A stretch of 64,000 bases of DNA from Candidatus Sulfuritelmatomonas gaucii (GTDB taxonomy: Bacteria; Acidobacteriota; Terriglobia; Terriglobales; Acidobacteriaceae). Below are positions 1-8,616 of this stretch, piece after piece. Positions within the stretch are counted from its first letter, which is position 1. The number at the start of each line of letters is the position of its first letter. The stretch spans positions 18,212-82,211 of the forward strand of contig OKRB01000105.1 of the NCBI GenBank assembly GCA_900290245.1, written 5' to 3'. Position numbers and translations under genes: made by a program. A model generated the notes under the pieces. It had not been told where the DNA came from. It searched no databases and saw only the letters and a program-made list of their open reading frames with translations.

Positions 1-96
1 CCCCATTACCAGCCGCAGGAACACCAGGCTCCGCAGCCGCATAACGGCGGGCACGGCGAGCAACAGCCTCACGATTCGCACGATCGCGGCCACTAA
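1..96 (+). CDS. C-terminal tail of a His/Gln-rich secreted-type protein (5' end outside window)
   Basis: The frame is open from base 1 and ends at TAA 94-96, giving 31 residues rich in Pro, Gln, His, Gly and Asp. No domain can be recognised in so short a tail. Similar His/Gln-rich tails occur in acidobacterial YXWGXW-type envelope proteins, and the next gene is one of these, so a related secreted protein is plausible but unproven. A perfect 11-bp hairpin follows the stop at once, which supports this being the true 3' end of a gene. Confidence 0.55.
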   Translation, partial: PHYQPQEHQAPQPHNGGHGEQQPHDSHDRGH

Positions 97-103
97 TCAC
101 AAC

Positions 104-132
104 CTGGTCCCGGCGGCACAGGCCGGGACCAG
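104..132 (+). terminator. Perfect 11-bp hairpin between two secreted-protein genes
   Basis: Arms CTGGTCCCGGC (104-114) and GCCGGGACCAG (122-132) pair perfectly around a 7-nt loop. It begins 8 nt after the upstream stop. No U-tract follows, so it is either a weak or factor-assisted terminator or an mRNA-end stabiliser. Confidence 0.55.
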
Positions 133-170
133 CGCTTCCTGAATGAAGATCCCAAAAAGGAGGTCGTACG

Positions 171-1355
171 ATGAAGAACTTTCTCTGCAGGCAGAGCTTT
201 GTGATCTTGCTGGCTCTCAGCATGATTCCGGCGGCCGCGATGGCCCAGGTCAGTGTCGGAATAGGAATTGGCGTTGCGATTCATACCGCGCCGCCACCGC
301 TTCCGGTGTATGTGCAACCTCCCATTCCAGGAGACGGCTACATGTGGACGCCGGGTTACTGGGGGTGGGGCGCTGCAGGCTACTACTGGGTGCCTGGAGT
401 GTGGGTGCGCCCGCCGATGGTCGGCGTGCTGTGGACTCCCGGCTACTTGGGCTTCGCGGGTGGCGCGTATGGCTGGCATCCAGGGTACTGGGGGCCACAC
501 ATCGGCTTTTATGGCGGCGTGAACTACGGGTTTGGCTACGGCGGCGTGGGGTTTGTGGGCGGCGCGTGGCACGGCGGCGCGTTCGCCTATAACTCAGCGG
601 TGATGAATGTGGGAGCGGGCGTGGTGCACAACACGTATATCGACCGCACCGTCATCAACAACAACACGGTGATTAATCGTACGAGCTTCAATGGAGCCGG
701 CGGCGTGATGGCGCGGCCGACCGGGATGGAGCAGACGGCGATGAACGAGCATCACTTTGAGCCGACCGGCGAGCAGACGCAGCACTTCAACGCTGCGGCG
801 CAGGATCCCGGGCAGCGCTTTTCGGCCAACGGCGGGCATCCGGGAAATGTGGCGATGGATTCAGTGAATGGACGCCGCTACAACCAACAGGGCCGGATTG
901 CCAACGGCATTCGGTCGGGGCAGTTGACGGCCGGCGAGAGCAAGAACCTGGAGAACCGCGAAGCGGGGCTGAACCAGGAGATCCACAACGACCGGCAGGC
1001 GAACGGCGGACGCCTGACCCCGCAGGAGCGGCAGCAGGTGAACCGGCAGCAGAACAACATGAGCCGGTCAATCTACGACGACAAACATAACGACCAGACG
1101 GCTCACTACGGAAACAACGAAGTGGGCCAGCGCCGCTACAACCAGCAGCAGCGCATCGCCAACGGGCTGAACAACGGCAGCATGTCGGCCGGTCAGGCGG
1201 GGCGCGTGGAGCAGCGTGAACAGAACATCAACCGGTCTGACGCGGCGGACCGCAGGGCCAACGGCGGAAGGCTGACGCCACAAGAGAGACAGAACCTCAA
1301 CCGGCGGCAGAACGGCGCCAGCCGGCAAATTTACAACGACAAGCACGAGAAGTAA
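171..1355 (+). CDS. YXWGXW repeat-containing secreted protein with duplicated C-terminal module
   Basis: Signal peptide at residues 1-26 (ends AAAMAQ). Residues 45-150 carry the aromatic/glycine motifs of the YXWGXW family (GYMWTPGYWGWG, GYYWVPGVW, WTPGYLGF, WHPGYWG). The function of this family is unknown, but it is found in envelope or secreted proteins. The C-terminus is a tandem duplication: about residues 235-307 and 321-394 each start RRYNQQ.RIANG, contain ANGGRLTPQER and end in IY.DKH. The start is fixed by a strong AAGGAGG at 157-163, 7 nt upstream of the ATG. The gene converges on the VWA gene, with a short-unit inverted repeat between them. Confidence 0.85.
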   Translation: MKNFLCRQSFVILLALSMIPAAAMAQVSVGIGIGVAIHTAPPPLPVYVQPPIPGDGYMWTPGYWGWGAAGYYWVPGVWVRPPMVGVLWTPGYLGFAGGAYGWHPGYWGPHIGFYGGVNYGFGYGGVGFVGGAWHGGAFAYNSAVMNVGAGVVHNTYIDRTVINNNTVINRTSFNGAGGVMARPTGMEQTAMNEHHFEPTGEQTQHFNAAAQDPGQRFSANGGHPGNVAMDSVNGRRYNQQGRIANGIRSGQLTAGESKNLENREAGLNQEIHNDRQANGGRLTPQERQQVNRQQNNMSRSIYDDKHNDQTAHYGNNEVGQRRYNQQQRIANGLNNGSMSAGQAGRVEQREQNINRSDAADRRANGGRLTPQERQNLNRRQNGASRQIYNDKHEK

Positions 1356-1361
1356 GCGGAG

Positions 1362-1440
1362 AACAGTAGTCAGTGGTCAGTGAACAGTGGTCAGTCGAGG
1401 CACGATGAAACTGGCCACTGATCACGGTGCACTGGTCACT
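1362..1440. repeat. Short-unit array (AGTGGTCAGTG type) forming an imperfect inverted repeat
   Basis: The gap between convergent genes contains AGTAGTCAGTGGTCAGTG-type units on the left and their approximate reverse complement on the right. About 22 of 30 positions pair in my hand alignment. It lies between the stop of the YXWGXW gene and the stop of the VWA gene, so it could act as a two-way transcription end. Confidence 0.6.
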
Positions 1441-2653
1441 TTTCTTCTGGTGAGTAATAGCCCTCGCGCGTTTCCACGGTGTAGTCGGGGTTGGTGGTTT
1501 TGACCACGATCTTGTGGAATTCATCTTCAGCGCCGGCTTTGTCGGGCGTGTAGGTCAAGAGGTACTGCTGGCGAAGGCCCGCCTCGATCCAACCGTAGAT
1601 TTCATCGAGATTGTCTTTCTTTTTGGCTTCGAAGAACATGCCGCCGGTACGCTGGGCGATTTCCTGCATGATTTTGCGGCCATCAATGCCGGACTCGCTG
1701 GCGGGGCCTCTGCGCCCGCCGCCACCACCACCGGGATAGCCGCCACCGCCGCCGGGGTAGCCACCACCGCCGGGATAGCCGCCGCCCATGCCGCCATGGT
1801 GCCCAGGGATGCCGCCCGGCTGGCGCTCTTCCTGGCCTTTGAAATAAATTGTGCACACCTCGAGATTGGCGCGGTCGGCCGCGTCGATGGCATCGTTCAG
1901 CGTTTCCTTGCTTCCGTGGTCGGCGCCGTCAGAAAAGACGATGAGCGCCTTGCGTCCGCTTTTGGATTTCATCAGATCATCCGACGCCAGGTAGATGGCG
2001 TCATAGAGCTGGGTTCCATTCCCATGCTCGCCCCGCGCTTGCCCGTTGTCCCGATCGTCGTCGCTGGTTTCAGGTCCCTGAGGATTGCTGCGCTGAGGCG
2101 ATGTAGGGCCCATCTCGTCGATCTCGCGGTCGAGCTTGTCATGCGCGCTCGTGAAGTCCTCAAGCAACTCAACCTCGCGGTCAAAGTGGATGAGGAAGGC
2201 TTCGTTACCTTTCTCGGCAGTATGCTGCGACGACGGCGGCGTGGACTTGTCGGCGCTTCCTGGATTCGGACTGGGGTTGGGGCTCGGACTTGCCGACAGC
2301 ATTTGATCGACGAATTTTTGCGCGGCTTTGCGCTCGGCGTCCATCGCGGGCATGACGGTGCGACTTGTTTCGACGAGCAGGCCCAACCGGAAGGGAAGGC
2401 TGCTATCGGCCGCGAAACTCGAGATCACCTGCGGCCGGCCATCTTCAGTGAGGGTGAAGTCTTTGGCGGTCAGGTCCTTCACGATCGCACCTTTTTTGTC
2501 GATCACCATCACCGGCAGCAGGACTTCGTGCGGCTGGCTCCCGGTGGCTGCTGACTGCCCGGTGGACGGCTGCTGGGCTGCGGCGGCGGAACCGCACAGG
2601 CAGGGAACGGCCAGCAGAGAGAGAACGAAGCAAAGCGAGGGATTCGTCTTCAT
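1436..2653 (-). CDS. VWA domain-containing protein, acidobacterial type
   Basis: Matches the acidobacterial VWFA-related family: signal peptide (first ~27 residues), a segment of type VMVIDKKGAIVKDLTAKDFTLTEDG, then a von Willebrand A fold with FRLGLLVETSRTV and ALIVFSDGADHGS. The canonical metal-site DxSxS appears as ETSRT, so metal binding may be lost or altered. A glycine-rich stretch with repeated GGYPGGG units interrupts the second half of the domain. It probably acts in the periplasm or at the surface; ligand unknown. I chose ATG 2653 because the signal peptide starts there; an in-frame GTG at 2680 would add 9 residues. Confidence 0.85.
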   Translation of the reverse strand: MKTNPSLCFVLSLLAVPCLCGSAAAAQQPSTGQSAATGSQPHEVLLPVMVIDKKGAIVKDLTAKDFTLTEDGRPQVISSFAADSSLPFRLGLLVETSRTVMPAMDAERKAAQKFVDQMLSASPSPNPSPNPGSADKSTPPSSQHTAEKGNEAFLIHFDREVELLEDFTSAHDKLDREIDEMGPTSPQRSNPQGPETSDDDRDNGQARGEHGNGTQLYDAIYLASDDLMKSKSGRKALIVFSDGADHGSKETLNDAIDAADRANLEVCTIYFKGQEERQPGGIPGHHGGMGGGYPGGGGYPGGGGGYPGGGGGGRRGPASESGIDGRKIMQEIAQRTGGMFFEAKKKDNLDEIYGWIEAGLRQQYLLTYTPDKAGAEDEFHKIVVKTTNPDYTVETREGYYSPEEK

Positions 2654-2726
2654 AGGAGTGAGCGGGGCACACTTCTTCACCCCGTTAGACGCGGCAGGCC
2701 GCGGACCGTTGACTGATTCTATGGTC

Positions 2727-4958
2727 TCACTCCGGGGCGGGAGTGGATGGCGGAAGGTCGTTTTCGGCCCAGCGGCTTGGGACGTCTCCCATGGTCAGGA
2801 CCAGGCGCCCGCCTGCTGCAATCTCGCGGTGATGGAGCCACGCGCGGTCGAGCGGCTCGCCATTGAGCGTGGCGGCCGTGACGTAGAGGTTCGACTTCGA
2901 CAGATTTCGGGCTTCGATGATGAAGTCCTTGCCACCCGCGAGATGCAGCGTGGTCTGCCGGTAAGCGGGACTACCGATGAGGTAAACATCCTGGCCGGCG
3001 TTGGGAAAGATGCCTATCTGGCCGAAGGCATACCAGGAGGACATGGCGCCCGAATCGTCGTTGCCCGGCAGTCCGCTGGGGCCTGCGTGATAACTGGCGG
3101 CGATGATCTGGCGCACGCGGGAGTCGGTCTTGTCGGGCCGGCCGGCCCAGATGTAGAGGTATGGCGCAAGGAATCCCGGTTCGTTGCCGACGTCGTACCG
3201 GAGGGGCACGTCAAAAAACGCGTCGAGACGGCGGACGAATGTCTCCGGGCCGCCGCTCAGCTTGATCAGCGAGGCGACATCCTGCGGCACGAAGGTCGAG
3301 TAGGTCCATGAATTGCCCTCGTAAAATGTTTCGCCTCCCCAGGTGCAGAAATCCATGGCCGTGAATGGCGTCAGCCAGTTTCCATCGCGATGACGGGGAC
3401 GAATGAAGCCCGTGAAGCCGCCGTCAGAGAAGTCTGGATCCCAGAGTTTTTTCCAGTTGGCCGAGCGTGCGAGATATTTCTCGTAATCGCCCGTGTCGCC
3501 GAGGCCCTGAGCGAGCAGCGCGATCTCAAAGTCATTGGCGGCGTATTCCATGTCGACCGAGCCGGGGCGATCGGAGCCTTCAATGGAGACGTAGCCGAGC
3601 GTGTGCCAGTCGTCGAGCCCGCCGCGGCCTTCCTTGAGGTGATCGGCAGGCGATACCTCGGCGTCATGAATCTCGGCGGCCAGCGCGGTCTTCCAGTCGA
3701 TATCTTTGAGGCCCTTCACGTAGGCGTCGGTGAGCATGAATTCTGCATTGCTGCCGCCCTGCGTGCGGCCGTTGAAATTGCCGCTACGCGCATCGGGCAG
3801 CCAACCCTCGTGCCGGTAGAGATCGACGAGCGCGCGGACGATCGCAGTTTGCCGCTCGGGCGCGATCAGCGTGAGCAGCGGGCCGGAGGTGCGGAAGATG
3901 TCCCAGATGGCGTAGTAATCGTCGTAATACGGTTCTGCGGACGACCACAAGGGATTCTCGCCAGTGCGGTCGGTGGGCATGAGCATGGTGTGGTAGAGCG
4001 CGGTCGAAAACATCTGCTCCTGCTCAGGCGTCGCGCCCTCGATCTCGACATTGCGCAAAGCGTGGTTCCATTCGGCGATCGCGGCTGCGTGAACCGCTTC
4101 AAAGTCGAAACCGGGAATTTCGGTTTCGAGATTGCGCCGCGCCTGTTCGATGCTAACGAAGGAGATGCCGATCTTCATTAGAACAGGGTGGCTCGTAAGG
4201 GCGGGAAATGTGAGCCACGCGCCGCACTTCGATTGTGCGCTTCCGCTTGCGTTCTTGCTGCCGGAAGAGAGTTTGCCGTCGAGCCACGTGCCCCACGACG
4301 CGGCTGGTGTGTCGGTCTTCGCATAGAAGTACACCGTGTAAGGAACGGGCTGCTTGTTCCAGCCGCCCTTCAGGGTAGTGGAACCGGAGACCTCGGTTGG
4401 AGACAGGATTTGAACCTGCGATCCGGTGAGAATTTGAAATTCACCTGTCTTCATGCCGGAGAGGAGGAAGTGGCTTACATCGAAGAGAAGATTGGCTGGC
4501 GCGGCGGCGGGGTAGCGAAATCGATAGATGGCGCTGCGGCGCGCGGCCGTGATTTCGACGCCAATGCCGTAGCGCGCTAGAGAGACGGAGTAAAAGCCGG
4601 CAGAGGCATGCTCGCCGGCTCGCGGCGAAGCGGCGTCCAAGGGAGAAAGCGCGCCGGTTGTGGACATGACGAGGATGTTGCCGTACTTTGCGCCGCCGCC
4701 GGTGCCGCTCACGTGTGTCTGGCTGAAGCCGCGAATGTCGTCTTTGGCGTTCCATCCGGCGTTGGGGTCGTGGCCTTCGGCGGCTGCCATGTCGGGGCCC
4801 GGCTTGATCATGCCGAAGGGGACGACGGGACCGGGAAAGACATTGCCGCCGCCTGATGCGCCGAGAAACGGGTCGACGAACTGTGCGGACTGGGCGTGGG
4901 CATATGACGCAAGGAAAATGACGGGCAGAATGGCGGCAGTGCGCAGCAAGGGTTTCAT
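2727..4958 (-). CDS. GH92 family glycosidase (exo-alpha-mannosidase type), secreted
   Basis: 743 residues with a signal peptide ending at SYAHAQ. The N-terminal segment FVDPFLGASGGGNVFPG and the C-terminal motif GNDDSGAMSSWYAFGQIG (from about residue 632) are hallmarks of GH92, a calcium-dependent inverting family that removes alpha-linked mannose from glycans. Length fits the family. It probably acts in the periplasm or outside the cell on N-glycan, fungal-mannan or glycolipid mannose. The gene stands alone, 73 bp from the end of the VWA gene on the same strand. The exact linkage specificity cannot be read from sequence. Confidence 0.92.
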   Translation of the reverse strand: MKPLLRTAAILPVIFLASYAHAQSAQFVDPFLGASGGGNVFPGPVVPFGMIKPGPDMAAAEGHDPNAGWNAKDDIRGFSQTHVSGTGGGAKYGNILVMSTTGALSPLDAASPRAGEHASAGFYSVSLARYGIGVEITAARRSAIYRFRYPAAAPANLLFDVSHFLLSGMKTGEFQILTGSQVQILSPTEVSGSTTLKGGWNKQPVPYTVYFYAKTDTPAASWGTWLDGKLSSGSKNASGSAQSKCGAWLTFPALTSHPVLMKIGISFVSIEQARRNLETEIPGFDFEAVHAAAIAEWNHALRNVEIEGATPEQEQMFSTALYHTMLMPTDRTGENPLWSSAEPYYDDYYAIWDIFRTSGPLLTLIAPERQTAIVRALVDLYRHEGWLPDARSGNFNGRTQGGSNAEFMLTDAYVKGLKDIDWKTALAAEIHDAEVSPADHLKEGRGGLDDWHTLGYVSIEGSDRPGSVDMEYAANDFEIALLAQGLGDTGDYEKYLARSANWKKLWDPDFSDGGFTGFIRPRHRDGNWLTPFTAMDFCTWGGETFYEGNSWTYSTFVPQDVASLIKLSGGPETFVRRLDAFFDVPLRYDVGNEPGFLAPYLYIWAGRPDKTDSRVRQIIAASYHAGPSGLPGNDDSGAMSSWYAFGQIGIFPNAGQDVYLIGSPAYRQTTLHLAGGKDFIIEARNLSKSNLYVTAATLNGEPLDRAWLHHREIAAGGRLVLTMGDVPSRWAENDLPPSTPAPE

Positions 4959-4997
4959 CTTTTCAGTTTATTGCAGGAGAAGAATAGCACTGAGAAG

Positions 4998-5028
4998 CAG
5001 GGAGCAAGGGAGCAAGGGAGCGAGGGAA
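4998..5028. repeat. Short-unit array (GGGAGCAA x3)
   Basis: Tandem AGGGAGCA-type units lie between dapD (72 bp after its stop) and the start of the GH92 gene. It belongs to the same sequence family as the arrays at 5971, 27098, 33760 and 33868. Confidence 0.65.
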
Positions 5029-5100
5029 TTTGATCGCTCAGGAAGACAAATTCATTTCTGGGTTGCAGCTTGATCGTGACAAAGCTTCTGACTCAACCCA

Positions 5101-5949
5101 TCAGCGAAGCAGATCTTCAAGGGTCGTGCTGAGATCGGTTTTGTCGTCGCGGTATTTCACGATGGCGGGAGCGTAGAGGCTCAGGCCCCATTCCTGTCCT
5201 TTACCCTTGGTGACTGCGCGGGCGCCGGGAACGACCACTGCGTTTTCCGGAACGATGAGCGGCAGGTCTGCTGTGGCGCGGATCACATGGCCGGTGACGA
5301 GATCGAACAAAGGGGTTCCTCGGGTGAGGATGGTTCCGGCGGCCAGCACCGCGCCTTTGCGCACAATGGCGCCCTCATAGACGCCGCAGTTGCCTCCGAT
5401 GAGCACGTCGTCTTCAATGACCACCGGGCTGGCGTTCACCGGTTCGAGCACACCGCCGATCTGCGACGCAGCACTTAAATGCACATGCTTGCCGATCTGC
5501 GCGCAGGAACCGACGAGCGCGTGGGAATCGACCATAGCGCCTTCATCGACATACGCGCCCGCGTTGATGTACATGGGGGGCATGCAGACGACGCCGCGGG
5601 CGACAAAGGCGCCGGCGCGCACCGATGAACCGCCTGGGACCACGCGGACGCCATCTCCGGACGCAAAATGCCGCGCCGGGTAGGTGTCCTTGTCGATGAA
5701 TGAAAGCCCGCCTGCGGGCATCTCTTCGAGCGCGCCCAGGCGAAAACCGAGCAGGATGCCTTGCTTGACCCAGGGATTCACGCGCCAGCGCGTGAGTGCA
5801 TTGGCATCGGGCTGGGCTGCACGCACCTTGCCGGATTCCAGGGCGGAGCGCAGGGCCAGAAATGCATCCATCGCCGGGACGCTGCGGATGGCGGCCGGTC
5901 CAGCGGCAAAGTGCCGCTCAATCTCTTTTTGAAGATCGTGCGTGGCCAT
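5101..5949 (-). CDS. dapD: 2,3,4,5-tetrahydropyridine-2,6-dicarboxylate N-succinyltransferase
   Basis: 282 residues. Transfers succinyl from succinyl-CoA to tetrahydrodipicolinate in the succinylase branch of lysine and diaminopimelate synthesis; cytoplasmic. The N-terminal helical part (residues 1-100) is followed by left-handed beta-helix hexapeptide repeats, with the family signatures PPMYINAGAYVDEG, VDSHALVGSCAQIG, LSAASQIGGVLEP and VLIGGNCGVYEGA. Full length. No other dap genes lie nearby. The start ATG agrees with the usual short N-terminus. Short-unit arrays lie on both sides of the gene. Confidence 0.95.
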   Translation of the reverse strand: MATHDLQKEIERHFAAGPAAIRSVPAMDAFLALRSALESGKVRAAQPDANALTRWRVNPWVKQGILLGFRLGALEEMPAGGLSFIDKDTYPARHFASGDGVRVVPGGSSVRAGAFVARGVVCMPPMYINAGAYVDEGAMVDSHALVGSCAQIGKHVHLSAASQIGGVLEPVNASPVVIEDDVLIGGNCGVYEGAIVRKGAVLAAGTILTRGTPLFDLVTGHVIRATADLPLIVPENAVVVPGARAVTKGKGQEWGLSLYAPAIVKYRDDKTDLSTTLEDLLR

Positions 5950-5970
5950 TGCAATCCGAGTGTATCAAGG

Positions 5971-6040
5971 GCAGGGAGCGAGGGAACAGGGAACGAGGGA
6001 GCAACGGAGCAACGGAGCAACGGAGCAGGGGAGCAGGGGG
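5971..6040. repeat. Long short-unit array (GGGAACA / GGAGCAAC units)
   Basis: About nine consecutive 7-9 nt units (GGGAGCGA, GGGAACA, GGAGCAAC x3, GGAGCAGG x2) upstream of dapD. The units are too short and too drifted for CRISPR and there are no spacers. This is the longest single-orientation array in the window. Confidence 0.7.
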
Positions 6041-6074
6041 ACCTGGAAAGGAAAACAGAAGCTACAAGGCGATG

Positions 6075-6392
6075 CTAGGTTTTTGGCCGAGTGGCGCTTG
6101 CGAAGGTCTGGAGGCGGAAGGAGTTTTTGCCTGATGGGATAAGCGCGAGGGGAAGTGGCGTCTTGCCGGGACTGCCGCTGAAGTTTTTCGATTCGAGCCA
6201 TAAGGAGAGCCTGGGATCGCGAATCTCGGGGTGTCCGTTCCAGAAACCTGGAGGGAGGCTCAAAAGAATCAGCAGGTGGTCAAGGCGCAGCTCGATGTCT
6301 TCGAGCTCCCTGGGAAAATAGCGGCGAACATTGGCCGCTCCCACATCGACACCGGTAAAGGCGTGTCCTTCGCACTGTGTTTTGACGACCAT
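6075..6392 (-). CDS. Small hypothetical protein
   Basis: 105-residue frame in the dapD-pyrH gap. The N-terminal 60 residues look protein-like (VDVGAANVRRYFPRELEDIELRLDHLLI, then GHPEIRDPRLSLWLE), with balanced charge and a helical pattern. The last ~35 residues are less convincing. A weak AAGG lies just upstream of ATG 6392. I do not recognise a family. It could be a small DNA- or protein-binding regulator or an unexpressed frame. No membrane segment or signal peptide. Confidence 0.45.
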   Translation of the reverse strand: MVVKTQCEGHAFTGVDVGAANVRRYFPRELEDIELRLDHLLILLSLPPGFWNGHPEIRDPRLSLWLESKNFSGSPGKTPLPLALIPSGKNSFRLQTFASATRPKT

Positions 6393-6631
6393 AAGAACCT
6401 TGTGAATGAAGGCAGAATGAAGTCAGTGTACGGAGAGGCTCGGGATACTGCGCGGCGTTGGGGAGGAAAAGTGAATCGGGCTTCCGAATTTGAAACAGAT
6501 GATGAGAGAAATCCAATTCGGGAACGATCAGCTCAGCGCCGGTCGAGCCATCGAAAGTTGCGGGCCGACAGCTTTATCGTGCTGCAAACGTGAAGCACAA
6601 CCGTCCGGGCGTGTGCGATACTCGAAACGGA

Positions 6632-7336
6632 ATGTACAAGCGAATCGTACTGAAGCTCTCGGGCGAGGCGCTCTCGGGTCATCGCGGATTTGGGCTCGAC
6701 GCCGAGAAAGTGGCTCAAATTACCAGTGAGATCGCCGAGATCCACGACCTCGGTGTGGAAGTCGGTGTCGTGGTCGGCGGCGGGAACTTTTTCCGCGGTG
6801 TGGAGGAGCAGGCCAAGGAGATGGACCGTGTGAGCGCGGATAACATGGGCATGCTCTCCACGGTGATCAATGCCATTGCCATGCAAGATGCCCTGGAGCA
6901 CCGCGACGTGCAATGCCGGGTGATGACGGCGGTTCTAATGAACCAGATTGCGGAGCCCTATATCCGGCGCCGCGCCGTGCGGCATCTCGAGAAAGGCCGC
7001 GTGGTGATCTTCGCCGCGGGCACGGGAAATCCGTTCTTCTCCACCGACACGGCGGCCAGCCTGCGCGCCATGGAGATCAAGGCTGATGTGCTGCTGAAGG
7101 CGACCAAGGTGGAGGGCATCTATAACGCCGACCCGGTGCTGGTGAAGGATGCCGTCAAGTACGATGAGATCACTTACATGGAAATCCTGCGCCAGGGGCT
7201 GAAGGTGATGGACCTGACCGCGGTGAGTCTTTGCAAGGACAATAATCTGCCGATGGTGATCTTCAATATGAACCAGCCGGGAAACATCCGCCGGGTGGTG
7301 ATGGGTGAAAAGGTCGGCTCACTGGTGACGGCGTAA
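6632..7336 (+). CDS. pyrH: UMP kinase
   Basis: 234 residues. Phosphorylates UMP to UDP in pyrimidine nucleotide synthesis; a cytoplasmic hexamer of the amino-acid-kinase fold. Signatures: KLSGEAL near the N-terminus, [20 protein letters not shown], and [13 protein letters not shown] start it at ATG 6632 ([11 protein letters not shown]), the normal N-terminus; the frame stays open upstream to 6590 but the extra residues are not family-like. In many bacteria pyrH lies with tsf and frr; here it stands alone. A CAGGGATCAG array begins 2 nt after the stop. Confidence 0.95.
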   Translation: MYKRIVLKLSGEALSGHRGFGLDAEKVAQITSEIAEIHDLGVEVGVVVGGGNFFRGVEEQAKEMDRVSADNMGMLSTVINAIAMQDALEHRDVQCRVMTAVLMNQIAEPYIRRRAVRHLEKGRVVIFAAGTGNPFFSTDTAASLRAMEIKADVLLKATKVEGIYNADPVLVKDAVKYDEITYMEILRQGLKVMDLTAVSLCKDNNLPMVIFNMNQPGNIRRVVMGEKVGSLVTA

Positions 7337-7338
7337 GA

Positions 7339-7370
7339 GCAGGGAACAGGCAACAGGGATCAGGGATCAG
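7339..7370. repeat. Short-unit array (CAGGGATCAG type) after pyrH
   Basis: Units CAGGGAACAGG, CAACAGGGAT and CAGGGATCAG follow directly on the pyrH stop codon. The same type, in minus-strand sense, lies after ssb at 34512-34540. Confidence 0.6.
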
Positions 7371-7476
7371 AATGCGACCTCTAAGCCTGAGCTGTTCAGC
7401 TCATTCCTCGATTTTCGGTTGGTTTTCCTACTCCACACTCTCTGTTCTCTGTCTGTCCGGAGACGTCTAACTGTTC

Positions 7477-8616
7477 GTGGAAGATCGTAAGCCAGCACCG
7501 TTGAAGGCATTGACAGGCTTGCGATGTTTCGCGGCCCTCAACATTGTCTTCTTTCATTTCTCCGATCCCCAGTGGTTCGGGTTTCTGGCGCCGGTGGTGA
7601 ATGCCGGCTTCATTTCGGTCAGTTATTTCATTCTGTTGTCGGGCTTCGTGCTGGCCTATAACTACGCCGAGCGGGCGCGGAACGGAGAACTGGATCGCAA
7701 GCGATTCTACGAGGCGCGGTTCACGCGCATCTATCCCATTTACTTTCTCAGCCTGTTGCTGAGCGTGGGTCTGCTGAAGACAGAGTATGCGACGCACACG
7801 CCTGCCATGTTCTGGACGGGCGTCGTTCTGACTCCACTGCTGCTGCAAGGCTTCGTTCCCGCGGTTGCCACGTTCATGAACACGCCGGCGTGGACGATGT
7901 CGGCGGAAGCTGTCTACTACGTGATTTTTCCGTGGCTGGCAAAGTGGAAACGCCCGGAGCGGATTGCACCACACCTGCTGAGGATGTCGGGCATCTGGGC
8001 ACTGGGCCTGGTTCCCGGCGCTCTCTACATTGCGTTCAATCCCGACGGCATCGCGCACCCCGACCGCTGGAGCTTTGGTCCGTGGCTATCGGCGCTCAAG
8101 TATACGCCGTACTCCCATGTGTTCAGTTTTATCTTCGGCGTGATGCTGGCCGATCTCGACAAGATGATTGCGCGAGCGCATCCATTGCGACTTTGGCTCG
8201 GCATCGCGGGTTTCGGGGGGATCTACGCCCTGCTGAGCCTGGGGCCCCTGGTGCCTTACGCCATCATCCACGATGGCCTGCTGATGCCGCTGTTTGGCTG
8301 CATCGTTCTGGGGCTCGCGGGAGTGAATCCGCTGGCGCGCGCGCTGGGCGTGCGGCCGCTGGTGTTTGTCGGCGAGGCCAGCTACTGTCTTTACCTGCTG
8401 CACTTCAACTTGTGGAACATCGTGCACGGCTGGCAACTGCTTAGATTGGTCGGCCTGAGCCGCTTCGATCCATGGCTCAGCTACGCCTTGATGATTGCGC
8501 TGGCGATTGGCGCGCTGTACTTCATCGAAAAGCCGGCACAGCGCAAGCTGCGCGAGTGGCTGCACGCGACGTCGGTGGTGAAAAGCAGGGATGAGAAGGC
8601 AGTTCGTAGTTCGTAG
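7477..8616 (+). CDS. Acyltransferase family 3 (OafA/YrhL type) membrane protein
   Basis: 379 residues, about ten membrane helices. The N-terminus LKALTGLRCFAALNIVFFHF is the family signature with the conserved His. ARFTRIYPIYFLS and the C-terminal FVGEASYCLYLLHF also fit. The family O-acylates exported sugars or lipids at the inner membrane; the substrate is not deducible. The start is GTG 7477: an in-frame stop at 7468-7470 leaves no room for a longer product. The last residues (VRSS) and the TAG stop are encoded by the AGTTCGTAG repeat unit that begins there, so the original C-terminus may have been trimmed by repeat growth. Confidence 0.88.
   Translation: MEDRKPAPLKALTGLRCFAALNIVFFHFSDPQWFGFLAPVVNAGFISVSYFILLSGFVLAYNYAERARNGELDRKRFYEARFTRIYPIYFLSLLLSVGLLKTEYATHTPAMFWTGVVLTPLLLQGFVPAVATFMNTPAWTMSAEAVYYVIFPWLAKWKRPERIAPHLLRMSGIWALGLVPGALYIAFNPDGIAHPDRWSFGPWLSALKYTPYSHVFSFIFGVMLADLDKMIARAHPLRLWLGIAGFGGIYALLSLGPLVPYAIIHDGLLMPLFGCIVLGLAGVNPLARALGVRPLVFVGEASYCLYLLHFNLWNIVHGWQLLRLVGLSRFDPWLSYALMIALAIGALYFIEKPAQRKLREWLHATSVVKSRDEKAVRSS

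Noticed and set aside
1514-2554. Long plus-strand open frame opposite the VWA gene
   Set aside because: Translation is low-complexity and Ala/Arg/Leu rich, mirror of the GC-rich coding strand; the minus strand has clear family motifs.
5971-6040. CRISPR array
   Set aside because: Units of 7-9 nt without spacers, no cas genes in the window.
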